Of a DNA stretch of 64,000 bases, positions 26,164 through 37,300 are shown piece by piece. Under the pieces are notes generated by a model, which saw only the letters and a program-made list of their open reading frames with translations, was not told where the DNA came from and made no database searches. Each line of letters starts with the position of its first letter. Within the stretch, counting starts at the first letter, position 1. The stretch covers positions 124,001 through 188,000 of the forward strand of contig NZ_JAIQZE010000005.1 in the NCBI RefSeq assembly GCF_020164595.1. Reading direction: 5' to 3'. The position numbers and the translations under genes were made by a program. Source of the stretch: Psychroflexus longus. GTDB lineage: Bacteria > Bacteroidota > Bacteroidia > Flavobacteriales > Flavobacteriaceae.

Positions 26164-29100
26164 ATGAAAAAAATGCTTGTTAAGTATGTTTTGTTCGGTA
26201 TTGTAATGCTGTTTAGCTCAACAATATTTGCACAAATCACCGTGTCTGGTGTAGTCTCTGAACAAATGGGACCAATACCTGGTGTAAACATTGTAGAAAA
26301 AGGAACTAACAATGGAACTGTAACCGGATTTGATGGTGATTATACCATTACAGTGTCTGAAGGAGCGACACTAGTATTTAGGTATGTTGGATTTCAATCT
26401 AGAGAGGTAGCTGTAAATGGACAGAGCACAATCAATGTAACATTAATTGAGGATACAGCTAGACTGGATGAAGTAGTCGTCATCGGTTATGGTACGACTA
26501 GTGTAAAAGATGCCACGGGTGCAGTATCCTCTGTGAGTTCAAAAGATTTTAATGGTGGTGTGATTTCATCCCCAGAACAGTTAATACAAGGTAAAACTGC
26601 TGGTGTACAAATTGCTTTATCAAGTGGTGAGCCTGGAGCAGGTGCAAATATCAGGATTAGAGGTGCCAATTCCATCAGATCCAACAGTAACCCTTTATTT
26701 GTTGTCGATGGGATTCCGTTGTCTGATGAAAGTACAGTTCCATCTGCAGGTGGTATTGTAGACGGGGCAGATTCATCTAGAAACCCGCTAAGTTTTATAA
26801 ATCCTAACGATATTGAAAGCATATCTGTTTTAAAAGATGCATCAGCTACAGCTATCTATGGTTCTAGAGGTGCTAATGGGGTTGTTATTGTAACTACAAA
26901 AACAGGTAAAGGAAACGAAGGAGGAACCTTTCAATTTTCTTCAGACTTGAGTATTTCAAGTCCTCAAAACGATTTTGATTTGTTCAATGCACAGCAATAC
27001 AAGGATAACTTCTTAAGTGTAACTGGAGGTGCGATACCAGGATTTGATGATACTGGAGCCGATACCAACTGGCAAGATGTTATTACCAGAACAGTTGTTT
27101 CAACCAATAACAATTTAACCTATTCTAGGAGCTATAATAATGGTAACTTAAGAGCAAGTTTTTCTCATGCCGATCAACAAGGTATTCTAGAAAACTCAAG
27201 TCAAGAGCGTATTGTGGGTAGAATTAATCTCACACATCGTTTCTTAGACGATAAATTAAGATTAAAAGTTCAATCCTCTATCTCGAGGTTAAATGATGAA
27301 GCTCCACTTATAAGTGGACAAGCTGGAGCCAGTGGTAACTTGATAGGTGCTGCTTATTCTGCTCCTCCTACTTGGCCAAATGACCCAGATTTTTTTGTCG
27401 CTGGTAATAGACTTAACCCAGCTAACATGCTAGCAAATTACGAATCCAATACCCAAACTAACAGAGTTCTTTTAAATGGGTCTTTGGAGTATGACCTTAC
27501 TGATAATCTGGTTGCAAAAGTGAATCTTGGATACGATAAGTCTGATGCAGAAGCCAACTCTGTTGTTCTTCCTACTTATGAAAATAATGGTAGGCTTACT
27601 GGAAATGGTCAAGCTGCTTTTAATAATTTAGAAGCAAGTAGTAAACTTTTGGAAGCTACTTTAAACTATAAAAAAGACTTTGGAGATTCAAATATCGACG
27701 TCATTGCTGGTTATTCTTTCCAAGACTTCAGACGACAAGGTTTCAACTCTCAAGGTTGGGGATTTGGTGCAAATCCAAACCTTAGTCAAAGCATCAACAA
27801 CATTCAGTCTAACATTGATGGAAGTTTTCAACAGTTTGGATACAGTTCTCAAGGTAGTTTTGTGAACAGACTTTTCCCTCTCAGTGAGTCCGACGAATTA
27901 GGAACTACAGACGATGCGTTTGAATCCATATGGCTAGATACATTTGATAATACAGATGAGCTACAATCCTTTTTCACAAGAGTAAATTACTCTCTAAATG
28001 ATAAATACTTATTTACTGCTACAGTAAGAGCAGATGGTTCTTCTCGTTTTGGTGGAAACAATAAATACGGTGTATTTCCATCAGGTGCTTTTGCATGGAA
28101 ACTTTCTGAAGAAGATTTTACAGGAGATGCATTTTCAACCTTAAAACTAAGGACTAGTGTTGGTATTACAGGTAATCAAGATGGTTTAGGTTATGCCAAC
28201 TATTTAAAAAGACAACGATTTAGAGGCCCAGGTATAGAAGACTCTGGAAACATTAATAGACCAGGATTGGCTACAGTAGCTGTGCAAAACGAAGATTTAA
28301 GATGGGAGTCTACTTTAGATGTTAACGTCGGGTTGGATTTTGGATTTGACTTAGATAGAATAAGAGGTTCTGTAGACCTTTACCGAAAAGAAACTAGCGA
28401 CTTGTTATTTAGACAAGCAGCTGCGGCTCCAGCATTCGATCCTTTTGTGTTCAGAAATCTACAAGATGGAAAAGTGATTAACCAAGGGGTTGAATTCAAT
28501 ATTGGTTATGATTTTATCAATACGGTTAAGTCTAACTTTTCTGTAGATTTCAACATTGCTTATAACGACAACACTGTGGAAGGATTAAGAGGAACTGTAG
28601 CAGATTTTGGAGCCATAAGAGGACCTGGTTTGACCAATGCCTTTGCACAAAGATTAGGAGAAGGTAGACCCTTATTTTCTTATTACATGGCAGAATATTC
28701 TGAAGATGAAAATGGCGTGCCTAACTTTTCTCCAGACGATAAGGATTTTGTAGGCAAATCTGCACTACCAACCATTACCTCGGGTTTGTCTTTTAATTAT
28801 TCTTATGGGAATTTTGACGCCTCAGCTTTCTTTACAGGACAATTTGGTTTTTATGTTTATAACAATACTGCAAATGCTTTCTTAAATAGAGAAACTTTTC
28901 AAACTTCTAGAAATGTTACCCCAGATGCTTTGGATAGAGTTTCACAAGAAGTTTCTACTCAATATCTTGAAAAAGGTGATTTTGTGAGATTGCAAAATTT
29001 AACTTTAGGATATAATGTGCCTTTGTCAGTAGATAAAAGTTTCTTAAAATCATTAAGAGTTTCTCTTAACGGACAAAATTTATTATTATTAACAGGATAT

Positions 29101-29229
29101 AGTGGTATAGATCCCGAAGTTTCTTCAAATACAGGAGATTTAGGTAGTGGTATTCCAAGTTCAGGTATAGATTATACCGCTTTCCCAAGACCAAGAACGA
29201 TTACGATAGGATTAAATGCAACATTTTAA
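26164..29229 (+). CDS. SusC/RagA family TonB-linked outer-membrane transporter
   Basis: A 1021-residue protein. The signal peptide ends at about Ala23 (TIFAQ). An N-terminal carboxypeptidase-regulatory-like domain follows (about 27-97), with ISVSG-type opening ITVSGVVSEQ. The TonB-box-like region and plug come next (DEVVVIGYGTTSVKDATGAV, and NPNDIESISVLKDASATAIY with GSRGANGVV). A 22-strand barrel ends in the aromatic terminus LNATF. It takes up a glycan-derived oligosaccharide in complex with the SusD-like lipoprotein encoded 12 bases downstream. Its length and domains are typical, with nothing missing. Confidence 0.95.
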   Translation: MKKMLVKYVLFGIVMLFSSTIFAQITVSGVVSEQMGPIPGVNIVEKGTNNGTVTGFDGDYTITVSEGATLVFRYVGFQSREVAVNGQSTINVTLIEDTARLDEVVVIGYGTTSVKDATGAVSSVSSKDFNGGVISSPEQLIQGKTAGVQIALSSGEPGAGANIRIRGANSIRSNSNPLFVVDGIPLSDESTVPSAGGIVDGADSSRNPLSFINPNDIESISVLKDASATAIYGSRGANGVVIVTTKTGKGNEGGTFQFSSDLSISSPQNDFDLFNAQQYKDNFLSVTGGAIPGFDDTGADTNWQDVITRTVVSTNNNLTYSRSYNNGNLRASFSHADQQGILENSSQERIVGRINLTHRFLDDKLRLKVQSSISRLNDEAPLISGQAGASGNLIGAAYSAPPTWPNDPDFFVAGNRLNPANMLANYESNTQTNRVLLNGSLEYDLTDNLVAKVNLGYDKSDAEANSVVLPTYENNGRLTGNGQAAFNNLEASSKLLEATLNYKKDFGDSNIDVIAGYSFQDFRRQGFNSQGWGFGANPNLSQSINNIQSNIDGSFQQFGYSSQGSFVNRLFPLSESDELGTTDDAFESIWLDTFDNTDELQSFFTRVNYSLNDKYLFTATVRADGSSRFGGNNKYGVFPSGAFAWKLSEEDFTGDAFSTLKLRTSVGITGNQDGLGYANYLKRQRFRGPGIEDSGNINRPGLATVAVQNEDLRWESTLDVNVGLDFGFDLDRIRGSVDLYRKETSDLLFRQAAAAPAFDPFVFRNLQDGKVINQGVEFNIGYDFINTVKSNFSVDFNIAYNDNTVEGLRGTVADFGAIRGPGLTNAFAQRLGEGRPLFSYYMAEYSEDENGVPNFSPDDKDFVGKSALPTITSGLSFNYSYGNFDASAFFTGQFGFYVYNNTANAFLNRETFQTSRNVTPDALDRVSQEVSTQYLEKGDFVRLQNLTLGYNVPLSVDKSFLKSLRVSLNGQNLLLLTGYSGIDPEVSSNTGDLGSGIPSSGIDYTAFPRPRTITIGLNATF

Positions 29230-29241
29230 AAATAAAATATT

Positions 29242-30876
29242 ATGAATTTTAAACACAAAATTAGATTATCAGCATACTTAGCTATGATGTGTGCCGTTCT
29301 ATTTTCATGTACAGACCTGGAAATAGAAGAAACAGATTCTATCTTGACGTCAAACTTTGAAGGTTTGTCGAGTGAAGAAGCTGCTAGTTCCTTAAATGAT
29401 GCATACAATAGTTTAATAGGTGCAGTTGGAACCCAAGAAAATTTATATTCATTGACGGAGGTGACTGGAGATGCCTTGCTTATCCCTACTAGGGGATCGG
29501 ACTGGGGAGATAATGGTCTATGGAGACAACTACATCAGCATTCTTGGACAGCAGATCATCAATTTGTTACCAACACATGGAACCAGTGGAATCAACTGCA
29601 AATTACTGCAAGTGAAATTATAGATCCTCGTTCTAGCTCAGACCCACAAGTAAAGGCTGAAGCCCACTTTTTAAGAGCGCTATCTATGTATGTTATTCTA
29701 GACAACTATGGGCAGGTTCCTTTTAGAGACACAGAAGCTTTGCCTACTTTAGATCCTGAAGTATTTACAGGAGCTGAAGCAGTAGATTTGATAGAAAGTG
29801 ACCTAGATATTGCTATTTCAGAAATGGACGATTCTCCTGCTGGAAGTGATAATGATCGCGCTTCTAAAACAGCTGCTAGATACCTGAAAGCCAAGCTTAT
29901 GCTTAATAAACATGTCTTTACTAAATCTCCTGTAGATAATCAGGATATGAATGAAGTTGTAAGTCTAGTAGATCAAATTTCTGCTAGTGGATACAGCTTA
30001 GAAGAAGGATATTTTGATATCTTCAAATCTGATACAGACTCTGAAACTATTTGGTATATACCGACAGAAGTAGGACCTCGTATTTTCAACACTCTTCACT
30101 ATAATTCTACAGAACTTGGCGGCGGTGGATGGAACGGTTTCTCCACTCTTGCAGAATATTATGATCTGTTTGAAGGTGACCCAGAACAAAACCGTTTAGA
30201 TGAAAATGGTGACCCGATAGATGGACAAGAAGAAAGAAGAGGTGGTGTTCCTCCAATGGGTATTCCTATTGCTGAAGCTGATGATCCATTATTAAATGGT
30301 GATGATAACGAAGATGGTTTTGTAGACGGATCTAATGTTGGTAGTGGATTTTTAATTGGCCAGCAATACGCTCCAAATGGTGAACCGCTAGAAGATAGAG
30401 GTGGTGCTCCGCTTTCATTCACTAAAAACTTTTTTAATTCTGCCACAGGACAACCTAGTTTAGTTGATAATAATGAGGTGACTGGGATACGGGTTATCAA
30501 ATACAATCCTAGATTTGGAGGTTTCAAAAACCATCATATTTTCTTCAGATATTCTGATGCCTACCTTATGAAGGCTGAAGCCCTTTTAAGGTCCGGTGAA
30601 TCTGGTCAAGCTTTAAGTATGGTAAATGACCTTAGACTGTTGAGAAAAGCTCAACCTTTACCTGGTCTTACTGAACAAGATTTATTGGATGAAAGAGGAA
30701 GAGAATTGTTTACTGAATTCTGGAGGCGTAATGATTTAATTCGTTTTGGTCAATATACTAGAGACTGGCCCTTTAAAGATCCAAACGCTGTCAATAATCC
30801 AGACCGAGAACTATTTCCAATTCCAGCAACTCAAGTTATTTTAAACCCTAATTTGGTTCAAAATCCAGGATACTAG
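29242..30876 (+). CDS. SusD/RagB family nutrient-binding outer-membrane lipoprotein
   Basis: A 544-residue lipoprotein (lipobox VLFSC, Cys23). The N-terminal SusD-like region has TPR-type helices (AEAHFLRALSMYVILDNYG). The C-terminal RagB/SusD domain includes FFRYSDAYLMKAEALLRSG, RGRELFTEFWRRNDLIRFG and the closing PIPATQVILNPNLVQNPGY, all standard for the family. It forms the lid over SusC and binds the sugar at the cell surface. A terminator follows its stop, separating this operon from the CRTAC1-like genes. Confidence 0.95.
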   Translation: MNFKHKIRLSAYLAMMCAVLFSCTDLEIEETDSILTSNFEGLSSEEAASSLNDAYNSLIGAVGTQENLYSLTEVTGDALLIPTRGSDWGDNGLWRQLHQHSWTADHQFVTNTWNQWNQLQITASEIIDPRSSSDPQVKAEAHFLRALSMYVILDNYGQVPFRDTEALPTLDPEVFTGAEAVDLIESDLDIAISEMDDSPAGSDNDRASKTAARYLKAKLMLNKHVFTKSPVDNQDMNEVVSLVDQISASGYSLEEGYFDIFKSDTDSETIWYIPTEVGPRIFNTLHYNSTELGGGGWNGFSTLAEYYDLFEGDPEQNRLDENGDPIDGQEERRGGVPPMGIPIAEADDPLLNGDDNEDGFVDGSNVGSGFLIGQQYAPNGEPLEDRGGAPLSFTKNFFNSATGQPSLVDNNEVTGIRVIKYNPRFGGFKNHHIFFRYSDAYLMKAEALLRSGESGQALSMVNDLRLLRKAQPLPGLTEQDLLDERGRELFTEFWRRNDLIRFGQYTRDWPFKDPNAVNNPDRELFPIPATQVILNPNLVQNPGY

Positions 30877-30907
30877 GAAACAAGATTCGAAACAAATTTA
30901 TTATAAG

Positions 30908-30945
30908 AAAAAGGGGGCATGTTAATTCCCTCTTTTTTCTTTTTT
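30908..30945 (+). terminator. Rho-independent terminator after susD
   Basis: The left arm AAAAAGGGGG (30908-30917) pairs with CCCTCTTTTT (30928-30937) through ten pairs, including one G-U, around a 10-base loop. A T-rich tail follows. It lies 31 bases past the susD stop. Confidence 0.75.
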
Positions 30946-31000
30946 AATAACATTAGAAAGTTATATTAGTAATTGTCAACAAAATCTACATTAACTTCAA

Positions 31001-34000
31001 ATGGTTCAAAGAGCTTTAATTATCTTTCTTATTCACTTAGTGTTGTATTCATGCGCTAAGGATGAAGAACACAAATCTGCATATAAAAATGCTAAGCCTA
31101 CTCTGTTTTCATTGCTAGATGCAGACAGTACAGGGGTAGATTTTACCAACAGGATTACAAACCAGAAAGACTTCAATATTTTTAAGTATAGAAACTTCTA
31201 TAATGGAGGCGGAGTTGCTATTGGAGATATTAATAATGACGGCTTACCAGACATTTATCTTACTGCTAATATGGGGCCAAACAAACTTTACCTCAATAAG
31301 GGCGATATGAAGTTTGAAGATGTTTCTACTTCTGCAGGAGTAGAGGGCGATAAGCCTTGGTCTACTGGGGTGACTATGGTAGATATCAACAATGATGGCT
31401 TGCTGGATATTTATGTGAGTAATGCTGGAAACATGGAAGGAAATAACCATGATAACGACTTGTATATCAATAATGGCGATGGAACCTTTACAGAAAAGGC
31501 AGAAGAATACAACCTTGCAAAAACAGGATTTTCTACCCATGCTACTTTCTTTGATTATGATAATGACGGCGATCTGGATGTATATATCCTTAACAACAGT
31601 AACATTCCTGTAAGCAGTTTAGGTTATGCACACCAAAGAGATGTACGTGCACAAGATTGGGAAAATGTTCCTCATATCTTTAGAGGCGTAGGGGATATGT
31701 TATTAAGAAATGATGATGGAAAATTTGTTGACGTAAGTGAGGAAGCTGGAATCTACGGTAGTTTAATAGGTTTTGGTCTAGGGGTAATGATTACTGATAT
31801 TAATAATGATACTTATCCAGATATTTATGTGTCCAACGATTTTTATGAGCGTGACTATTTATATATCAACAATGGAGATGGTACGTTTACCGAAGATATT
31901 AATAACCAAATGACTCATCTTTCTTTGTCTGCTATGGGAATAGATATTGCAGATATCAATAATGACGGACATCTAGATATGTACGTTACGGACATGCTTC
32001 CAGATGGAGACCAGCGTATTAAATCTGTTATGGAGTTTGAAGGATATAACGTGTTTAAACTCAAGCAAAGCAAAGACTTTCATCAACAGTATATACAAAA
32101 CACCTTACAGCTAAATAATGGTAATAATACATTTTCAGAAATAGCAAATTTCAGCGGCGTTTCCAAAACAGATTGGAGCTGGGCAGGTTTGCTTTTTGAT
32201 ATGGATAATGACGGATACAAAGATATCTACGTTACCAATGGTATTAATCATGACTTGACAGACCTTGATTTTGTAGACTTTTTTGCAAACGATATCATCC
32301 AAAAAATGGCACTTACCGGAAAGAAACAAGCCATAGATTCTATCATTAACAAGATGCCTCAACGACCACAGTCTAATTATGCGTATCACAATAGTAAAGA
32401 CCTAACTTTTGAAGATAGCACCAAAGAATGGGGCTTATATAAACCTAGCTTTTCTAACGGGACAGCTTATGCAGATTTAGATAATGATGGTGATCTTGAC
32501 TTGGTGGTAAACAACGTAAATATGCCTTCATTTATTTACAGAAATAATTCAGAAACTCAAACTAATAACAACCACATCAGAATTAAGCTTGAAGGAGGAC
32601 CAAAAAATAAATTTGCTATTGGAGCAAAAGTGAAACTTTTTATAGATGGCATGGTGCTGACTCAAGACCAAATGCCATCTCGAGGATTCCAATCTTCTAT
32701 GGATTATGTTATGGCTATAGGCGTTGGAGAAGTAGATGTCATCGATTCTTTACAAGTGATTTGGCCTAATAACAAAACACAACTTTTTACAGATATAGAA
32801 ACCAATCAACTTCTAGACCTAAAGCAAGCTGAAGCTGGTGATATATACCAACCCGAAAAACAATTCAATACCAATACCTTACTAAAGGAAGTACCAAATA
32901 ATTTTGTAGCTCACCAAGAAAACACTTACTCAGATTTTGATTTTGAAGGTCTTATCCAAAAAAAATTATCTCAAGAAGGTCCGGCCATTGCTGTTGGAGA
33001 TGTTAATAATAATGGACAAGACGATATTTTTATTGGTGGTGGAAAAAATCAAGAAGGTCAACTTTACATCAACATAGGTAATGGCAATTGGGAGGTATAC
33101 AACACAGGTCAGTTTGAAAATACAGCTCATCTAGAAGATACAGCAGCAGCATTTTTTGATGCCAACGGAGATGGTAACCTGGACTTAATTGTAGGCAATA
33201 GTGGTAACGAAGTCAACCGTAAAGAAAAGTATGCTGTAAGGCTATATCTCAACGATGGAAAAGGCAATTTTTCTTTATCAGAAAAGAAAATTCCTTACAC
33301 CAACAATAATATCTCTGTAATAGCTCCTTACGATTTTGATGAAGATGGAGATGTAGATGTGTTCATTGGCTCAAGAAGTGTAGTGGGTACTTACGGTATA
33401 AACCCTGAACATTTATTTTTAGAAAATACAGGAGATGGAGACTTTAAAGATGCAACCGAACGCTACGCCTACGACCTCAAAGACGCAGGAATGATAACCC
33501 ATGCCGTTTGGGAAGATATAGATGGCGATTCTAAGAAAGACTTGATAACCGTTTCCGATTGGGGAACGCCAAATATATATCGAAACTCTGGTAGAGACCT
33601 TACCAAATTAGAATCCAATCTAGATAACTATCATGGTTGGTGGGAGACTGTAACTGTTGCAGATATCAACAACAATGGAAAAATGGATTTGATTTTAGGA
33701 AATCAAGGCAAGAATACGTTGTACAAAGCAAATCAAGAAGAGCCTATGAAAATGTGGGTAAACGATTTTGATAATAACGGCACAATAGAGCAAATCTTTA
33801 CAAGACATATCAATGGAAAAGACTTCCCATTACACATGAAAAAAGAGTTAACGGGTCAAATTGTATCCTTAAAAAAGAAAAATATTAAAGCTTCTGAATA
33901 TGCTAAAAAAACTATTCAAGAGCTATTTAGTGAAGATATTATAGAGACCACCTTACTCAAACAAGCCAACACCTCAGAAACTTTAATTGCTTTAAATAAT

Positions 34001-34345
34001 GGTGATGGAGACTTTACCATTAAAAAATTACCAAACAGAGTTCAATTTTCTTCTATGAATAGCATCCTGTGTTTAGATTTGAATGGAGATGGCTATAAAG
34101 ACCTCGTAATGGGTGGAAATAATCATGAATTCAAGCCACAATTTTCTAGACTAGATGCCAGTTATGGAGAAGTTCTTTTGAATGATGAAAACACTAATTT
34201 TGAGTGGCAAGAGCATTCAACATCAGGGTTTTTTGTAAGAAACGAAGTGAAACATATTAAGCTCGCCAATAGCAAAGACGGCAAGACGTATATAATTGTT
34301 GTAAGAAATGACGATACTCCCAAAATTTTTGAAGTTAAAAACTAA
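31001..34345 (+). CDS. CRTAC1-like lipoprotein with FG-GAP/VCBS repeats and ASPIC/UnbV domain (copy A)
   Basis: A 1114-residue lipoprotein (lipobox VLYSC, Cys18). Repeated Asp-rich loops such as GDINNDGLPDIYL, FDYDNDGDLDVY and DLDNDGDLDLVVN mark two sets of FG-GAP/VCBS beta-propeller blades, each loop a probable calcium site. An ASPIC/UnbV module lies between them (about residues 540-600: SRGFQSSMDYVMAIGVGE, SLQVIWPNNKTQ). The protein is likely on the cell surface. Human CRTAC1 shares this architecture, but bacterial roles are unknown. It is the first gene of a probable five-gene operon ending with the trehalase. It is more distant from the two other copies than they are from each other. Confidence 0.9.
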   Translation: MVQRALIIFLIHLVLYSCAKDEEHKSAYKNAKPTLFSLLDADSTGVDFTNRITNQKDFNIFKYRNFYNGGGVAIGDINNDGLPDIYLTANMGPNKLYLNKGDMKFEDVSTSAGVEGDKPWSTGVTMVDINNDGLLDIYVSNAGNMEGNNHDNDLYINNGDGTFTEKAEEYNLAKTGFSTHATFFDYDNDGDLDVYILNNSNIPVSSLGYAHQRDVRAQDWENVPHIFRGVGDMLLRNDDGKFVDVSEEAGIYGSLIGFGLGVMITDINNDTYPDIYVSNDFYERDYLYINNGDGTFTEDINNQMTHLSLSAMGIDIADINNDGHLDMYVTDMLPDGDQRIKSVMEFEGYNVFKLKQSKDFHQQYIQNTLQLNNGNNTFSEIANFSGVSKTDWSWAGLLFDMDNDGYKDIYVTNGINHDLTDLDFVDFFANDIIQKMALTGKKQAIDSIINKMPQRPQSNYAYHNSKDLTFEDSTKEWGLYKPSFSNGTAYADLDNDGDLDLVVNNVNMPSFIYRNNSETQTNNNHIRIKLEGGPKNKFAIGAKVKLFIDGMVLTQDQMPSRGFQSSMDYVMAIGVGEVDVIDSLQVIWPNNKTQLFTDIETNQLLDLKQAEAGDIYQPEKQFNTNTLLKEVPNNFVAHQENTYSDFDFEGLIQKKLSQEGPAIAVGDVNNNGQDDIFIGGGKNQEGQLYINIGNGNWEVYNTGQFENTAHLEDTAAAFFDANGDGNLDLIVGNSGNEVNRKEKYAVRLYLNDGKGNFSLSEKKIPYTNNNISVIAPYDFDEDGDVDVFIGSRSVVGTYGINPEHLFLENTGDGDFKDATERYAYDLKDAGMITHAVWEDIDGDSKKDLITVSDWGTPNIYRNSGRDLTKLESNLDNYHGWWETVTVADINNNGKMDLILGNQGKNTLYKANQEEPMKMWVNDFDNNGTIEQIFTRHINGKDFPLHMKKELTGQIVSLKKKNIKASEYAKKTIQELFSEDIIETTLLKQANTSETLIALNNGDGDFTIKKLPNRVQFSSMNSILCLDLNGDGYKDLVMGGNNHEFKPQFSRLDASYGEVLLNDENTNFEWQEHSTSGFFVRNEVKHIKLANSKDGKTYIIVVRNDDTPKIFEVKN

Positions 34346-37300
34346 TATACTATTCATACTAGTCGGTTTGTTCATTTTCTCTGCTTGCAAAGAAGAAGAT
34401 GAAGCAGTATTTAAGCTTATTACATCTGAGCAGACAGGCGTTTCTTTTTCAAATCAAATTACAGAAACTGAAGACGCTAATATTCTAGACTATATGTATT
34501 TCTACAATGGTGGTGGGGTTGCAGTTGGAGATATCAATAATGATGGTTTGCCAGATATATTCCTTTCAGGAAATCAAGTAAAAAATAAGCTTTACCTCAA
34601 CAAAGGCAATCTTGAGTTTGAGGATATAACTGAACAAGCAAAAGTAGAAGGAAATAGCACCTGGAATACAGGTGCTGTTATGGCAGACGTGAATGGTGAC
34701 GGACTCCTAGATATCTATGTGTGTGCGGTTGTGGGTATAAATGGTTTTAGAGGTCATAACGAATTGTATATCAACAATGGCGATGGCAGCTTTACAGAGT
34801 CTGCAAAAGAGTATGGTCTGGACTTAGACACGTTTAGCTCCTCTGCGGTTTTTTTTGACTACGACCTCGACGGAGACCTCGATATGTATTTGCTCAATCA
34901 TGCTTTGCACACATCAGAGTCTTTTGGAAATGTGAATGTGCGTAACGAACGAAATTACCAAACCGGTGATAAACTATTTAGAAACGATAATGGAAAATTT
35001 GTAGATGTTAGCGAAGAAGCTGGCATATTTGGAGGCGTGAATGGCTATGGCCTTGGAATATCGGTATCCGACTTCAACAATGATGGCTACCCAGATATTT
35101 ATGTGGGGAATGATTTTCATGAAGACGATTATTATTATGTGAACAATTGTGATGGCACATTTACTAATCGACTAACCGAACATTTTGGGCATACTTCTCG
35201 ATTTACCATGGGTATAGACGCTGCAGATATAAACCAAGATGGCCTTGTGGATCTTTTGACTTTGGATATGTTGCCAGAAGATGAAAATGTCCTTAAATCA
35301 TCTGTAGATCATGAAGATTATCAAATAGAAAAAATAAGAGTCGATAATTACGGTTACTACTATCAGTATGCTAGAAATATGCTTCAGATTAATCAAGAAG
35401 ATGGAAACTTCAAAGAGGTAGGACTTTTAAGTGGTGTAGCTGCTACAGACTGGAGCTGGAGTGCCTTAATTGCAGATTACAATCAAGATGGAAAGCAGGA
35501 TATTTACATTACTAACGGGATTTTGAGACGTCCCAATGATTTAGATTACATCAACTTTGTGTCTAGTGATCAAATTCAAAAGAAAATTAATAAAACCAAC
35601 TTGGTAGACCAAAAGGCATTGTCCAAAATGCCCAATGGCTTGGTGCCCAACGCCATTTTTGAAGGACAGGGTAATTTAATGTTCAAAAACACGTCTAAAA
35701 CTTGGGTTAAAGATGTAAAACCAACCGCCTCTACAGCAATGGCAATGGTAGATTTAGATAACGATGGCGATTTGGATTTGGTAATCAACAACATCAATGA
35801 CGAGGTGAGCATCCTTGAAAACCAAACCAACGCTAAAGCCAATTACCTTAAAATAGAGTTGAGCTCCAAAACAGCCAATTCTCATGCGCTTGGGGCTAAA
35901 GTGTATGCTTACCATAACAATGCGTTTCAGTATAAAGAACACTATACCGCTAGAGGTTTTCAATCATCATCGGAGCCTATCATTCATTTTGGATTTGGTC
36001 AAGTAGAGGCAGTAGATTCCCTCAAGATTGTATGGCCTAACAATACCCAGCAAAGTCTTCAAAATGTAAAAACCAACCAAACTCTGTCTATTGAACCAAA
36101 CCTGGAAAAACCTGTAAAGATTTCAGCTAAAAAAGTTGAAAAACTATTTAGAAAAGTAGAGGGCAATCTTGGTATCAATTTCACCCATGAAGAGGACAAT
36201 TATGTAGATTTTCTTAGACAAAAACTCATTCCTTACAGGGTATCCAATAAAGGTCCTGCTGTAGCAGTGGGAGACTTAGACAATGATGGGAAGGAGGATG
36301 TCTTCTTTGGAGGGGCAAAGTTTAAGCCTTCTCAAGTTTATCTTCAAAAAGATAGCATTTTCCAACTTCAAGATTTCCCTGGTATTTCAAAAGATTCAAT
36401 CAAAGAAGAAGTGACTGCAATTATTCGAGATTTCAATACCAATGGAAAAAATGACTTGTTTGTGGGTGTTGCTGGAGGAGATTTTTACGGCAAGTCTAAA
36501 GCTTTACAAGATAGCTATTACTCTCAAATAGTTGATGGTTTTGAAGCTAAAGATATGCCAGAGTATTTTCAAAATGCTTCAGTCGTAACACCATTTGATT
36601 ATGATAATGATGGCGATCTAGATATTTTTGTAGGTAATTATACCATTACAAATGATTTTGGAAAAGCACCTCACTCTCACCTTCTCGTTAATGATGGCGG
36701 GGAGTTTTCAATTTTGGAACCAAACCCATTTGAAGACTTAGGAATGATAACCGATGCAGTTTGGCAAGATTTTGACAACGATGGTAAGTCAGATTTAATC
36801 GTGGTAGGCGAATGGATGTCGCCAAAATTCTTTAAAAACACGGGTGAAAATTTTAAAGAGGTAGATATTGCTAATAATTTAAAAGGGCTTTGGCAGTCTA
36901 TACAGCCTTTTGATATTGATAATGATGGTGATATGGATTATTTATTAGGAAATTGGGGAACAAATACCAAATTTAAAGCCTCCCAAAAGTATCCTTTAAA
37001 AATGTACTACTCAGATTTTGATAAAAATGGAAGTACAGAAACTATAGTTTGTATTGAAAAAGGCGGAGACTATTATCCATTACTTGGTCTGGACCAGCTG
37101 TCTAGTCAGTTGTTGTTTTTAAAGAAAAAGTTTCCAACCTACGATTCTTTTGCTGGCGAGCCCATCACAAGTATTTTGGAAAGAGATATGTTGAGGTCTG
37201 CTGAAGTTATGGAAGTGAACGAATTGAAATCAGGTTACCTGAAAAACAACAATGGTAAATTTGAATTTGTTCCCTTTGGCAATGAAATGCAAGTAGCACC

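Noticed and set aside
30159-30527. A 122-codon minus-strand frame in susD
   Set aside because: Pro/Ser-rich shadow of SusD coding sequence.
34308-34345. Overlap of the two CRTAC1-like genes taken as a fused gene
   Set aside because: The frames differ, the first gene has a proper stop, and the second has its own lipoprotein signal; they are separate proteins.
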